From: Arthrobacter terricola
GTDB lineage: Bacteria; Actinomycetota; Actinomycetes; Actinomycetales; Micrococcaceae
Length of the DNA stretch: 64,000 bases
NCBI RefSeq assembly: GCF_004354015.1
Contig: NZ_SMRU01000023.1
Span: 37,018-101,017, forward strand
Reading direction: 5' to 3'
The stretch's first letter is position 1. The number at the start of each line of letters is the position of its first letter. The notes beneath the pieces were generated by a model, which saw only the letters and a list, made by a program, of their open reading frames with translations, ran no database searches and was not told where the DNA came from. Positions 8,652 through 16,797 of this stretch are shown here, piece after piece. The position numbers were made by a program, and so were the translations under genes.

Positions 8652-8990
8652 GCCGTCAGCCTACTGATCCGTCATCGGCGCCGTCCATGACTGCAGACGA
8701 ACACCCGCCGGGGTAGCGCCTGGTCATGCGGATCGCCTACGGGTTTGGCCCTAGGGGAGGTATTCGCGTTTCATTCGCCAAGACTGGACGGGATGCACAA
8801 CAACTGTGCCTGAGTCGGGGCCGGATCGCCTCAAATGGCAGCTTGGAGTGGCCGTCCTCGACACCGGCGGCACAGTGAGCGGGCGAGGTTGGTCGCCGCA
8901 GACCTTGGCTTTACTACTCCCGGCAGCTCAGCAGATAGGCGCGATTTTGCCTAGGAAATCCTTGAGATTCTGCCTAATTTTCACCCATAC

Positions 8991-9821
8991 ATGTTTTTGA
9001 CAATCACTGGTGCGAATTGCAGTCTGATTCTCGGTGGTTTGGTGCTGCTCGCGAGATGGTTGCGGCTTCCGCGGGCTTTGGCCGCCGCAGGGGCCCTTGC
9101 AGGGCTTGGGGTCTTCGTGGTGATGGTCGGCCCCGATGCGAGCGTCCTCAGGGCCGCAACAATGGGTGCCATCGGGCTTGCATCCTTGAGTGCCGGCAGG
9201 CGTGGCCGAAGCCTTGGCTTCCTCTCCATCGCGATCACCTCACTGCTCATCCTGGATCCGTCGCTGGGGATTAACGTGGGCTTCCTCTTATCAGTCCTGG
9301 CGACACTGGGGATCATCCTGCTGGCACGGCCGATCGCTTCGTGGGCTCCGGCATGGGTACCACCCTGGCTGTCCACGGCCTTTGCGGTGCCCTTGGCAGC
9401 CCAACTCCTCTGCGGCCCGGTCATCGTTGCCCTGCAGCCCACGTTCTCCACCTACGCCCTGATCACCAATGTGGTGGTTGCCCCGTTCGTCGCACCTGTC
9501 ACGATCCTGGGCACCATTGCGCTTCCATTGGTCCCCGTGCTGCCGTGGCTGGCAGCTGTTCCGCTAGCCATAGCCGGGGCAAGCGCGGGAATCGTCGCTG
9601 CCGTCGCGAGGTTCTTCGCCGGACTTCCCGGCTCAGCACTGCCGTGGCCCGAGGGCGCCACGGGAACCATCACCATGACGCTGACCTCGGCCCTCACAAC
9701 GGGACTGATTTGGATGGCATTCCACCCGGACCGGGTCCGCGGATCCGCCGTTGCAATGCATGCGCGGATTGTCCTCCTGATAGCGGCAACCGAAACAACC
9801 AAGCGCCGGGGGAGAGCATGA
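8991..9821 (+). pseudogene. comEC: ComEC/Rec2 competence-domain remnant
   Basis: 276 residues corresponding to the second part of the ComEC membrane channel. It starts in the diagnostic TGANC motif (normally SGANC) and runs through the GPDASVLRAATMG and LLSVLATLGIILLA segments. Full ComEC is about 700-850 residues, with an N-terminal OB-like domain, eight or more helices and a C-terminal metallo-beta-lactamase domain. Both ends are missing here, and an in-frame TAG lies at 8952. It is therefore a fragment of the DNA-uptake channel, not a working gene. Confidence 0.8.
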
Positions 9822-10209
9822 CTCCCAGGCCTTGGATCCTGAACCAACCGGGCATCTCAAACCACCGAGGTGATGGAAGAACTACCACGGCGTCCATGGC
9901 TGCAGGCACCTGAATTGACAGGCTCCGGCTCATCCGCCACCGGCACCCGACCATCGGCTGGATCGACAGGTACGGCGAATCTACCGATTCGCCCGGTTGC
10001 AGACCCGGAAGCGGCAGAATCAGGCCATGCAGGTCAACTCCGAAGACAGACACGCGCGGCCAGCGCACGATCGTTGCCAGGCCTTCCACGGCGTTTCCGG
10101 GGATGTTCCAGTCCACGAGGTAGCCGTGGGTGGCGGCGACCACGATTCCGATGGCCGGATACAGGATGCCGAACCAGCTGATCCGGCGCCTGCCGAACGG
10201 GCGTACCAT
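9694..10209 (-). CDS. Hypothetical protein with one membrane segment, probably truncated
   Basis: The start at 10209 has AAGGAG seven bases upstream. The first ~55 residues look genuine: MVRPFGRRR, then a hydrophobic stretch (ISWFGILYPAIGIVVAAT) and GYLVDWNIPGN. Downstream the frame enters sequence antisense to the comEC remnant and loses protein-like character. The true 3' end has probably been lost at the junction near 9850-9950. Unknown function. Confidence 0.35.
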   Translation of the reverse strand: MVRPFGRRRISWFGILYPAIGIVVAATHGYLVDWNIPGNAVEGLATIVRWPRVSVFGVDLHGLILPLPGLQPGESVDSPYLSIQPMVGCRWRMSRSLSIQVPAAMDAVVVLPSPRWFEMPGWFRIQGLGVMLSPGAWLFRLPLSGGQSAHALQRRIRGPGPGGMPSKSVPL

Positions 10210-10251
10210 CACCTGGCTCCTTGCCGGGATGCGGCCCCGAACCGGCGACAC

Positions 10252-10703
10252 GAGCCACGAGAACAGCCCCGCGCCGCAGCCCGGCCGCTGGTGTTCACAT
10301 CCGACTGACTTGCTTCACGTCACCGGGCATGCACAGCCACCGGTCACGGAACAGGGCCGCCGGATCCGGTGGCGCCCTCCGCGGAAGACACGACCACGCC
10401 CGCTTCCTTCTGCCGTGCTTCGAGCAGGTGCCGTGCAAGCATCTCTTCGGCCGCACTGCGACACCGGCCGATGGCCCGCAACTGGTCCCTGGTAGGAACC
10501 GGCTGGCTCCGGCCGTGCCCGGCGCCGCCGGGCTACGGTGCTGACACGGGGGAGTTGGCTGGACTCATGCGCATCTCGCCTCACGGTGTTTACCTCAGGA
10601 CCAGAGGAGTTACCTCGTTCGCAGGTCGCGAGGGCGGAGGCGCGTTCACCCGTGGCTGCGCCATTCCAGTCCGGGTGCTTTCCAGGCAGTTTCACGGCAT
10701 CAC
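10252..10703. other. Intergenic region without a supported gene
   Basis: About 450 bp before the ECF41-type promoter. Several overlapping open frames on both strands lack ribosome sites and recognisable domains. Confidence 0.4.
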
Positions 10704-10730
10704 TGTCACAGATGGGGCGCGGCCGGTGTC
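10704..10730 (+). promoter_or_regulatory. ECF41-type promoter upstream of the CMD gene
   Basis: TGTCACA (10704-10710), then 16 nt, then TGTC (10727-10730). Characterised ECF41 target promoters read TGTCACA-N16-CGTC, so this is one mismatch from the consensus. It lies 40 bp upstream of the CMD start, the position expected for the autoregulated target of the sigma factor at 11339. Confidence 0.75.
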
Positions 10731-10770
10731 TTCATGTCGTAGGCCCCGGAACCGACCCGCAGGAGGAGTC

Positions 10771-11346
10771 ATGACCACCAGGATCCCGGCCGTAGAAATC
10801 ACCGGTTTCTACGGCGCACTCGTCAAGAAGTTCAGCACGAAGTTGTTCGGCAAAGTCCCGGAATCGCTGGGTGTCATGTGGCACAACCGGCCCGTTCTTA
10901 AGGCATCCATGGGTTTCGGACAGAAGCTGCAGAGGTGGAATAGCTGCGATCAGTCGCTGAAGTCCTACGCTCACATGGCCGTGGCCTCTTTCATCGGCTG
11001 CAGTTGGTGCCTGGACTACAACTACTTCATGGCGCACAACCGCGGCCTTGATCTGGAGAAGGCCCGGCAGGTCCCTTGCTGGCGCGAGTCCGGCGTCTTC
11101 ACTCCGCTCGAGCGGGACGTCCTGGAGTATGCCGAGTCCATGAGCGCCACGCCAGTAGCGGTGACAGACACCCTGTCGGCCCGGCTGCTTAGGCAATTGG
11201 GCGCGCCGGCACTCATTGAACTGACCAGCGTCATCGGCTTTGCCAACCTCACGACCCGCGGCAACGTGGCCCTCGGCATCGAGTCCGAGGGATTCGCGGA
11301 TTCCTGTGAGCTGAAGCCGCTCGCAACACGCAGCGGCCATGCGTAG
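10771..11346 (+). CDS. Carboxymuconolactone decarboxylase (AhpD-like) family protein
   Basis: 191 residues with the redox-active CxxC motif CSWC (77-80) inside a helical AhpD/CMD-type core. Members are alkylhydroperoxidase-like or decarboxylase-like; this one belongs to the COE group (CMD, oxidoreductase, epimerase) genetically linked to ECF41 sigma factors. Start 10771 has AGGAGGAG just upstream; the frame is open further 5' without a ribosome site. It overlaps the sigma gene start by eight bases and is preceded by a matching ECF41 promoter. Confidence 0.9.
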   Translation: MTTRIPAVEITGFYGALVKKFSTKLFGKVPESLGVMWHNRPVLKASMGFGQKLQRWNSCDQSLKSYAHMAVASFIGCSWCLDYNYFMAHNRGLDLEKARQVPCWRESGVFTPLERDVLEYAESMSATPVAVTDTLSARLLRQLGAPALIELTSVIGFANLTTRGNVALGIESEGFADSCELKPLATRSGHA

Positions 11347-12256
11347 CCTGAATCGCATGAGCAGCCCCGACGCCGTTGACCTGCCGGACCCGTTCGTCGC
11401 CCACCGCAGTCTGCTCTTCACTGTTGCCTACGAGATCCTAGGCTCCGCCGCGGATGCCGAGGACGTGGTGCAGGAGGCCTGGATCCGGTGGGCTGGGCTG
11501 GACCCCCACGTCCGCTCCGGGGTCCGCGAACCGCGGGCCTACCTCGTTCGCACCGTCACCCGCCTGGCGCTCAACAGCCTCCGCACGCTGTCACGACGGC
11601 GGGAGGATTACGTCGGGGAATGGCTGCCTGAGCCCCTGCTTACCGTGCCGGATATCGCCGAGGACGTGGAACTGGCCGAAAGCGTCTCGATCGCCATGCT
11701 CACGGTCCTCGAATCGCTCTCTCCGGTGGAGCGGGCGGTCTTTGTACTGCGGGAGGTTTTCGACGTGCCTTACGAGGAGATTGCCGAGGCCGTGGGCAAG
11801 TCAGCGGCCGCCGTGCGCCAGATCGTCAGCCGGGCGCGCTCTCATGTGGCCGCCCGGCGGCCCCGGATGCGGGTGGACCGTGGCGAGCAGCAGGAAGTCG
11901 TCGAACGGTTCCTCGCCGCGGTCACCAGCGGGGATGTGCAGGGTCTGATGGACGTGTTGGCCCCTGATGTCGTACTGATCGCCGACGGCGGCGGCGTCGC
12001 GCAGGCGGTTCGCGTGCCGGTATATGGTGCGAAGAAGGTGACAAATCTGCTGCGGTCCTTCCCGCAGGCCGCGCTCAACCCTAAAACCGCCTTGCTCTGG
12101 CTCAACGGCAGCCTCGGCATCCGGATCGACGACGAAACAGGCGGTCCCTCACTCATCAGCCTGGTGGTGGAGGACGGCAGGATCGCGCGGATCTTCGCCA
12201 TGCGGAACCCGGACAAGCTCGGCCACATGGAGGAGGAAACCCGGCTCGCGCGTTAG
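11339..12256 (+). CDS. sigJ: ECF41-type RNA polymerase sigma factor (SigJ-like)
   Basis: 305 residues. Region 2 is at about 20-85 (AYEILGSAADAEDVVQEAW) and region 4 at about 120-172 (LSPVERAVFVLREVF, YEEIAEAVGKSAAAVRQ). A SnoaL-like C-terminal domain follows from about 180. Group-specific marks are WLPEP in the linker (95-99), DGGG (216-219) and NPDKL (290-294). In this group the C-terminal extension modulates core binding in place of a separate anti-sigma factor. An alternative start is at 11357 (MSSPDAVD). Its likely target is the CMD gene directly upstream. Confidence 0.93.
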   Translation: MRSLNRMSSPDAVDLPDPFVAHRSLLFTVAYEILGSAADAEDVVQEAWIRWAGLDPHVRSGVREPRAYLVRTVTRLALNSLRTLSRRREDYVGEWLPEPLLTVPDIAEDVELAESVSIAMLTVLESLSPVERAVFVLREVFDVPYEEIAEAVGKSAAAVRQIVSRARSHVAARRPRMRVDRGEQQEVVERFLAAVTSGDVQGLMDVLAPDVVLIADGGGVAQAVRVPVYGAKKVTNLLRSFPQAALNPKTALLWLNGSLGIRIDDETGGPSLISLVVEDGRIARIFAMRNPDKLGHMEEETRLAR

Positions 12257-12575
12257 ACGCACGGACCTCTGCAGCGGTCCGGGTGCTGAAGGGCACGCCT
12301 GCGTCGCGAAGGGTGTGCACGGTTGCCGCGAGGTCTGCCACCTCCAGCGCGAAACGGTTCCAGCCTCCCGGCGCGGGACTGCGCCCGTCAGGCATGCTCC
12401 GGCCTCCTCCGCCTTGGCCGCCCGGAGCGCTCAGCAGCAACCTCAGATCAGCACGGTCGAGCATGGCAAAAGGCGAAGCAGGATGCATGACAAGCGTGAA
12501 TCCCAGATGTTGACAGTAGAAGTCAATCGCGGCATCGACATCATCGACGATGTAGCGCACGCTCACGGTGGGCAT
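12156..12575 (-). pseudogene. VOC/glyoxalase-family protein, 3'-truncated
   Basis: A strong AAGGAGG precedes the ATG. Residues 1 to about 100 are a typical vicinal-oxygen-chelate module (VRYIVDDVDAAIDFYCQHLGF, then RFALEVADL and DAGVPF). The expected C-terminal strand with the metal-binding Glu (…DPSGNPVELF type) is absent. From about 12272 the frame runs antisense through the end of the sigma gene and ends in Pro/Arg-rich sequence. Probably cut by a rearrangement at the sigma gene's 3' end. Confidence 0.75.
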
Positions 12576-12792
12576 GAGACGGCCTCCTTGCTCTCACGTC
12601 AGGAATACGCGCCACGTGATTGCCTGTCAACGCGACGAGGCCCGCTGCGACAGTGCATTCGGGAGGAGCAGGAATTCTGCTTGGGACGGCTGAATCTGAC
12701 GTCACCGCAACCACAAAGCAAACCTCTACATATGTTCATTTCTAGCTGCCGTTGTCTCTCCTTCGCGCAATGCCGGGCGCTAGACTCGATGC

Positions 12793-12972
12793 ATGACCCA
12801 AGCTCAACTTTCAAGCCGCCTTCCCTACGGCAATGGGCCCGACGCATTGCTGTCAGCAGTGATTGCCGTCGCGGGCGATACGGCTCTCAGGGGCGTTGCT
12901 TACCATGCAGTCGCGGCGCGGGCAGGAATGAAGGGCACCCTTGTGACGCATTATTTCGGTTCTTCGGAGTAG
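12793..12972 (+). pseudogene. Orphan TetR DNA-binding domain, in frame with the next gene
   Basis: 59 residues (MTQAQLSSRLPYGNGPDALL start) forming one TetR-type helix-turn-helix (VAARAGMKGTLVTHYFGS) and ending at TAG. The stop is followed by one codon and then the GTG of a full TetR gene in the same reading frame. The two N-termini are similar (YGNGPDALLSAVI versus YGSGRDALVRATI). It looks like the head of a second TetR gene fused by deletion, but a stand-alone DNA-binding peptide cannot be excluded. TAGACT six bases before the ATG suggests a -10 box and a leaderless start. Confidence 0.6.
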
Positions 12973-12975
12973 AAC

Positions 12976-13581
12976 GTGGGGTACGGATCAGGGCGTGACG
13001 CCCTCGTGCGGGCGACCATTGAAATTGTGGCCGAAAAGGGGCTCCAAGGCCTGTCCCACCGGTCGGTTGCCGCCCGGGCGGGCGTGCACCATGCGCTCGT
13101 GGGGCAGCACTTCGGCTCGCTGGATGCCCTGGTGGCTGCCGCCACCGAGGTTGCAGTGGAACGCTCGATCCGGGAGACGGGGCTTGCCGGCACCGCTGAT
13201 TTCGATGAGGCCTTCGCTGACACGATGCTGGAGTCGCTCACGTCAGATCCCGAGATAGAGATGTTCCAGGCGCAGATGGTGCTCGAGGCGCCACGGAGGC
13301 CGGAGATCCGCGCCCTGGTTGAACGTCTTTACGACAACTACATCACCGCCGTCGAGCACCGGCTCCGGGCGCGGGGCATCAACACTTCCGACGGCTCCCA
13401 CCGGGAACTGGGCCGGGTCGTCTTCGGCGCCCTCAACGGGCTGGTCCTGCAATTCCTCGCCGTCGGCAGCACCGAACCGGTCCGGGAGGCCATCGTCGAG
13501 GTGGGCCGCCTGCTCACGAACATCCTCCCGGACGACAAGCGCCCGGGCGAGGACACCGGCCCAGCCGATAACGCCGAATAA
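12976..13581 (+). CDS. TetR/AcrR-family transcriptional regulator
   Basis: 201 residues. N-terminal HTH at about 8-50 (HRSVAARAGVHHALVGQHFGS), then an all-helical ligand domain ending in a VFGALNGLVLQFLAVGS helix. Start GTG at 12976 follows GGAG (12966-12969) and lies four bases after the stop of the orphan TetR domain, so coupled or read-through translation is possible. Target genes and ligand are unknown; no divergent operon is present. Confidence 0.88.
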   Translation: MGYGSGRDALVRATIEIVAEKGLQGLSHRSVAARAGVHHALVGQHFGSLDALVAAATEVAVERSIRETGLAGTADFDEAFADTMLESLTSDPEIEMFQAQMVLEAPRRPEIRALVERLYDNYITAVEHRLRARGINTSDGSHRELGRVVFGALNGLVLQFLAVGSTEPVREAIVEVGRLLTNILPDDKRPGEDTGPADNAE

Positions 13582-14048
13582 ATAGCGGGCGCTGCGGTGC
13601 TGAGCACACCCCGGCCGAACTTTTCAAACGGGTCCCGTCCGCGGGTGCACAGGCTGGTGCCACTGCAGGTACGAGGGCCCGGCCGCCACGGGCCGGCGGC
13701 ACCACGCCAAAGGCCGCCATGGCCGGGCCGGCGGCGGTACTGCCCGGCAACGCCGCCAACCTTGCAAATCTAAAACTCCCGCCGTGGCGGGATCACACCG
13801 ACGAACACCAGTGCACGCTCCGCCTCAAGCCCCTTCCGCTAGAAGTGCCAGATCGACAAGACCTTGGCGGCCGTGATGCGGAACGCGCATCTCCGGGACT
13901 CGCAGATACCGGCGGACGTGCGTGGCGGAGGTTTTGGCGCCCGTCAAGGAGCGCGGTCCGCAGGTCGGTCCTTTCTGCATTCCTGCGGAAAATAAGCCAC
14001 CGCGCATCCCAGGCGGTCATGATCAGGTCGGCAGATTCAACAAAACTC
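13582..14048. other. Intergenic region without a supported gene
   Basis: About 470 bp, very GC-rich at first. A short perfect hairpin (TCCCGCC/GGCGGGA, near 13777-13792) is the only clear structure. No frame has both a ribosome site and a protein-like translation. Confidence 0.5.
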
Positions 14049-14099
14049 TACGTTTGTCTAGTCTAGCTATTGACACCCGAAACTAGACAAACGTATATT
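14049..14099 (+). promoter_or_regulatory. Strong promoter embedded in a 13-bp inverted repeat
   Basis: Arms TACGTTTGTCTAG (14049-14061) and CTAGACAAACGTA (14083-14095) are perfectly complementary across 21 nt. Inside lies TTGACA (14070-14075) and, 18 nt on, TATATT (14094-14099), a near-consensus housekeeping promoter. One arm precedes the -35 and the other overlaps the -10, so a bound repressor would block transcription. It drives the ABC operon starting at 14267, leaving a ~160-nt leader in which I see no clear riboswitch. Confidence 0.8.
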
Positions 14100-14266
14100 T
14101 TTGGAAAACGTGCTGACCGTCACAGAAACAGAGGGCGGCCGTCCAGCTCAATTCCCCCTTCGATACCCCGGCTGATACTGCGCCGTCCAATGGCGGACCG
14201 CTGTGTTCATTGCGCACGTGCCCGGGGCGTCCACGAATCCGTCGTCGTCAAATTTTGAGGAGTCCC

Positions 14267-15241
14267 ATGAAAGTCACCGCACTGATCCGAGCCGCTGCCT
14301 TTGCGACGGCAGCCGCCGCCCTGCTGTCCGGCTGCGCCTCTTCCGGAGGCAGCGCAGCCTCAGGTGGCGCCACGAGCAAAGGAGCTCTGGCCATGAGTTT
14401 TCCCACCCAGGATGTGAATATCTGGAAGCAGCAGCTCGACCTGATGCAGCCGATCGTCAAGAAGGCCGGTTATGAGTTGCTTTCCGATAACCCGAACTGG
14501 GACATCCAGACCCAGGTGAACGACTGGACCAGCTGGATCCAGCGGGGAGATGTCAAGGCCATCATGGGCTTCCCGGTGCAGGCGGACTCGATGGTCTCCG
14601 TCACTGCCCAAGCGAAATCAGCCGATATTCCCGTGATCGGCTACGCCGGATCCTGGGACGGCACGTCCGCCAAGCTCGTCCTTGACGTCAAGGGCGCCGG
14701 CGCGGAGGTTGGCGAAGCGGCAGGAAAATGGATCAAAGGCAAGTTCGGCAGCCAGACTGTGGAGGTCGGGCTCCTGGCCGACACGAGGGCCGATCTGGGC
14801 CGGCTGCAGGCAGCGGGCATCACCGAAGGACTGAAGGCCAGCGGCGCCAACACCTCCGTTTACAACCTGGAAGCTTCTTCCCGGGATGATGGCTACAAGG
14901 CCGCACAGACGCAACTGGTGGCGCACCCCCAGACCAAGGTCTGGCTCGGCATCGGCGCGGACATGACGCTCGGAGCACGGCAGGCCGTCATTGACAGCGG
15001 GGTCAGCCCGAGCGATCCGAGCCGGTATGTCTCTGCCACGGACGGCAACGACGAGGTCTACAAACTCATTCAGTCCGGAAACGACATCTGGCGCGAGACA
15101 CAGGTCTGGTCTCCCGAGGACCTCGCGGAAGCCGACGCCAAGCTTCTAATTTCCGCCGCCGAGGGCACCCCCAGCGGTGACATCAACGTTCCCACCAGGC
15201 ATGTCACGAAGGACACCGCGGCCGGGATGATGTCAAAATGA
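14267..15241 (+). CDS. Ribose-type ABC transporter solute-binding lipoprotein
   Basis: 324 residues. Lipoprotein signal peptide (MKVTALIRAAAF … ALLSGC) followed by a type-1 periplasmic-binding domain (NIWKQQLDLMQPIVKKAG, DIPVIGY, WLGIGADMTLGARQA). The start at 14267 follows TGAGGAG. It would bind a sugar or other polar ligand outside the cell for the ATPase and permease that follow. First gene of a five-gene operon; its TGA overlaps the next ATG (ATGA). Confidence 0.9.
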   Translation: MKVTALIRAAAFATAAAALLSGCASSGGSAASGGATSKGALAMSFPTQDVNIWKQQLDLMQPIVKKAGYELLSDNPNWDIQTQVNDWTSWIQRGDVKAIMGFPVQADSMVSVTAQAKSADIPVIGYAGSWDGTSAKLVLDVKGAGAEVGEAAGKWIKGKFGSQTVEVGLLADTRADLGRLQAAGITEGLKASGANTSVYNLEASSRDDGYKAAQTQLVAHPQTKVWLGIGADMTLGARQAVIDSGVSPSDPSRYVSATDGNDEVYKLIQSGNDIWRETQVWSPEDLAEADAKLLISAAEGTPSGDINVPTRHVTKDTAAGMMSK

Positions 15242-16797
15242 TCGGCGCGGCGCCTGCGATGGACCCGGCGCTTCCTGCCGGCGCGCCCGCGCTTGAACGC
15301 GTGCACTTCCAGGACATGACGGTGGACTTCGGTGCCACCCGCGCCGTGGACAACTTTTCGCTGGCCATGCTCCCCGGGGAAATCGTGGGGCTTCTGGGCC
15401 ACAACGGCGCCGGGAAATCCACGGTGCTCAATGTCGCGACAGGTGCTGTGGCGCCGACCGGAGGGTCGTTCGCCGTCGACGGGGTCGAGGTCCCGCGGGG
15501 AAGCTCGCCCCGGGCATTCGCGGAACTTGGCGTCACCGTCGTTCACCAGGAGCCCGCCCTGGCGAAGAACCTGAGCGTTTTCGACAACCTGGAATTGGGC
15601 CGCAGCAGAAAGGGCGGACGCGACGCCCGGCGGCACACTGCCCGGGCCGTCCTGTCCAAAGTGGGGGCCGGAATCGACCTTGACCGTCCCGTCTCCACGC
15701 TGTCACTGGGCCAACGGCAGCTTGTGGACCTGGCACGCGGGGTAATGGAGGGAGAAATCAAGGTCCTGCTGCTCGATGAGCCGACCGCAGCTCTCGGAGC
15801 CCAGGAAACCGCAGCCCTGCACGGTCTCATCCGCGAGTTCGCTGCCGCAGGTACCGCCGTCATCTACGTGTCCCACAGGTTGCCGGACATCCTGGATGTC
15901 TGCACCCGAATCGTTGTGATGAGCGGCGGGCGGCAAATCATTGACCGTCCGGCCGCCGGGATCACCGCCCGCGACCTGGCCCAGGCACTGGCGCCGGGGA
16001 TATCCAAGCCGGAACTCACCGACACATCAAAAGATAAGACCGCGATCGAGCTGCCGTTCGGCAGCTCCCGGATCCAGGCACGGACCGGGGAAGTGGTGGG
16101 CCTTTTCGGCATGGCTTCCGGTGAGCAGTTCTCGCTCCTCGAAGACCTTTACGGGGTCGGCAGGCCGATGACCGGTGTCCTCCTGGACGGGGAGGCCTAT
16201 CAACCGGCCAAGCCCCTGGATGCGCTGCGCCGCGGGATCCACTACGTCCCCGCAGACCGGGAACGGGACGGTCTCCTGCCGACAGTTTCGGCGAAAATGA
16301 ACGTTTTGCTCCCGTGGCTTTCCCACATGGGAGCGGGATGGTGGGTGGGTGGTGCCGGGAAGGGCATGTATTCCGGTTCCCGGAACGAACTGAATGTCCA
16401 CGGGCCGACGGGCGAGGAGCCCATCGCGGAATTCAGCGGAGGAAACCGGCAAAAGCACCTCCTGGCGCGCTGGATGTTCCCGAAGCGGCCCCGGTTGTTG
16501 CTGCTCGCCCAACCCACCCAAGGGGTCGACTTCGGCGCCAAGGTCGACATCGTCCGTGCACTGCGCCGCTTGGCCGCCGAAGGTACCACCGCGCTCGTCG
16601 CGTCGGCAGAATCCGACGAAATCGCGAGCATGTGCGACCGGAGCTACGTCATCTACAAGGACAGGCTCCGTGAACTCCGCGGACAAAAGGTCAGCGACGA
16701 GAACCTGCTGGAAAGCCTGCTCTCCCTGGCTGCCGGAAACGAACCCGACCCAACAACCGTCCCCTTCAAAGATTCCGATAGAAAGCAACTCCCGTGA
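15238..16797 (+). CDS. Sugar-type ABC transporter ATP-binding protein (two NBDs)
   Basis: 519 residues with duplicated nucleotide-binding domains, as in RbsA/MglA. The first has Walker A GHNGAGKST (54-62), signature LSLGQRQ and Walker B VLLLDEP. The second is degenerate at Walker A (GMASGEQFSLLEDLYG, lacking GKS/T) but keeps FSGGNRQK and LLLLAQPTQGVD. A Thr-to-Ala type change at the second Walker B (AQP for DEP/DNP) fits a non-catalytic second site, common in this class. Overlaps both neighbours by four bases. Confidence 0.9.
   Translation: MIGAAPAMDPALPAGAPALERVHFQDMTVDFGATRAVDNFSLAMLPGEIVGLLGHNGAGKSTVLNVATGAVAPTGGSFAVDGVEVPRGSSPRAFAELGVTVVHQEPALAKNLSVFDNLELGRSRKGGRDARRHTARAVLSKVGAGIDLDRPVSTLSLGQRQLVDLARGVMEGEIKVLLLDEPTAALGAQETAALHGLIREFAAAGTAVIYVSHRLPDILDVCTRIVVMSGGRQIIDRPAAGITARDLAQALAPGISKPELTDTSKDKTAIELPFGSSRIQARTGEVVGLFGMASGEQFSLLEDLYGVGRPMTGVLLDGEAYQPAKPLDALRRGIHYVPADRERDGLLPTVSAKMNVLLPWLSHMGAGWWVGGAGKGMYSGSRNELNVHGPTGEEPIAEFSGGNRQKHLLARWMFPKRPRLLLLAQPTQGVDFGAKVDIVRALRRLAAEGTTALVASAESDEIASMCDRSYVIYKDRLRELRGQKVSDENLLESLLSLAAGNEPDPTTVPFKDSDRKQLP

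Noticed and set aside
13719..14066. 115-codon plus-strand ORF before the ribose-type operon
   Set aside because: No ribosome site, biased composition, and it runs into the promoter/operator at 14049.
14100..14266. Possible riboswitch in the ~160-nt leader of the ABC operon
   Set aside because: No recognisable aptamer core or alternating hairpins could be found by eye.
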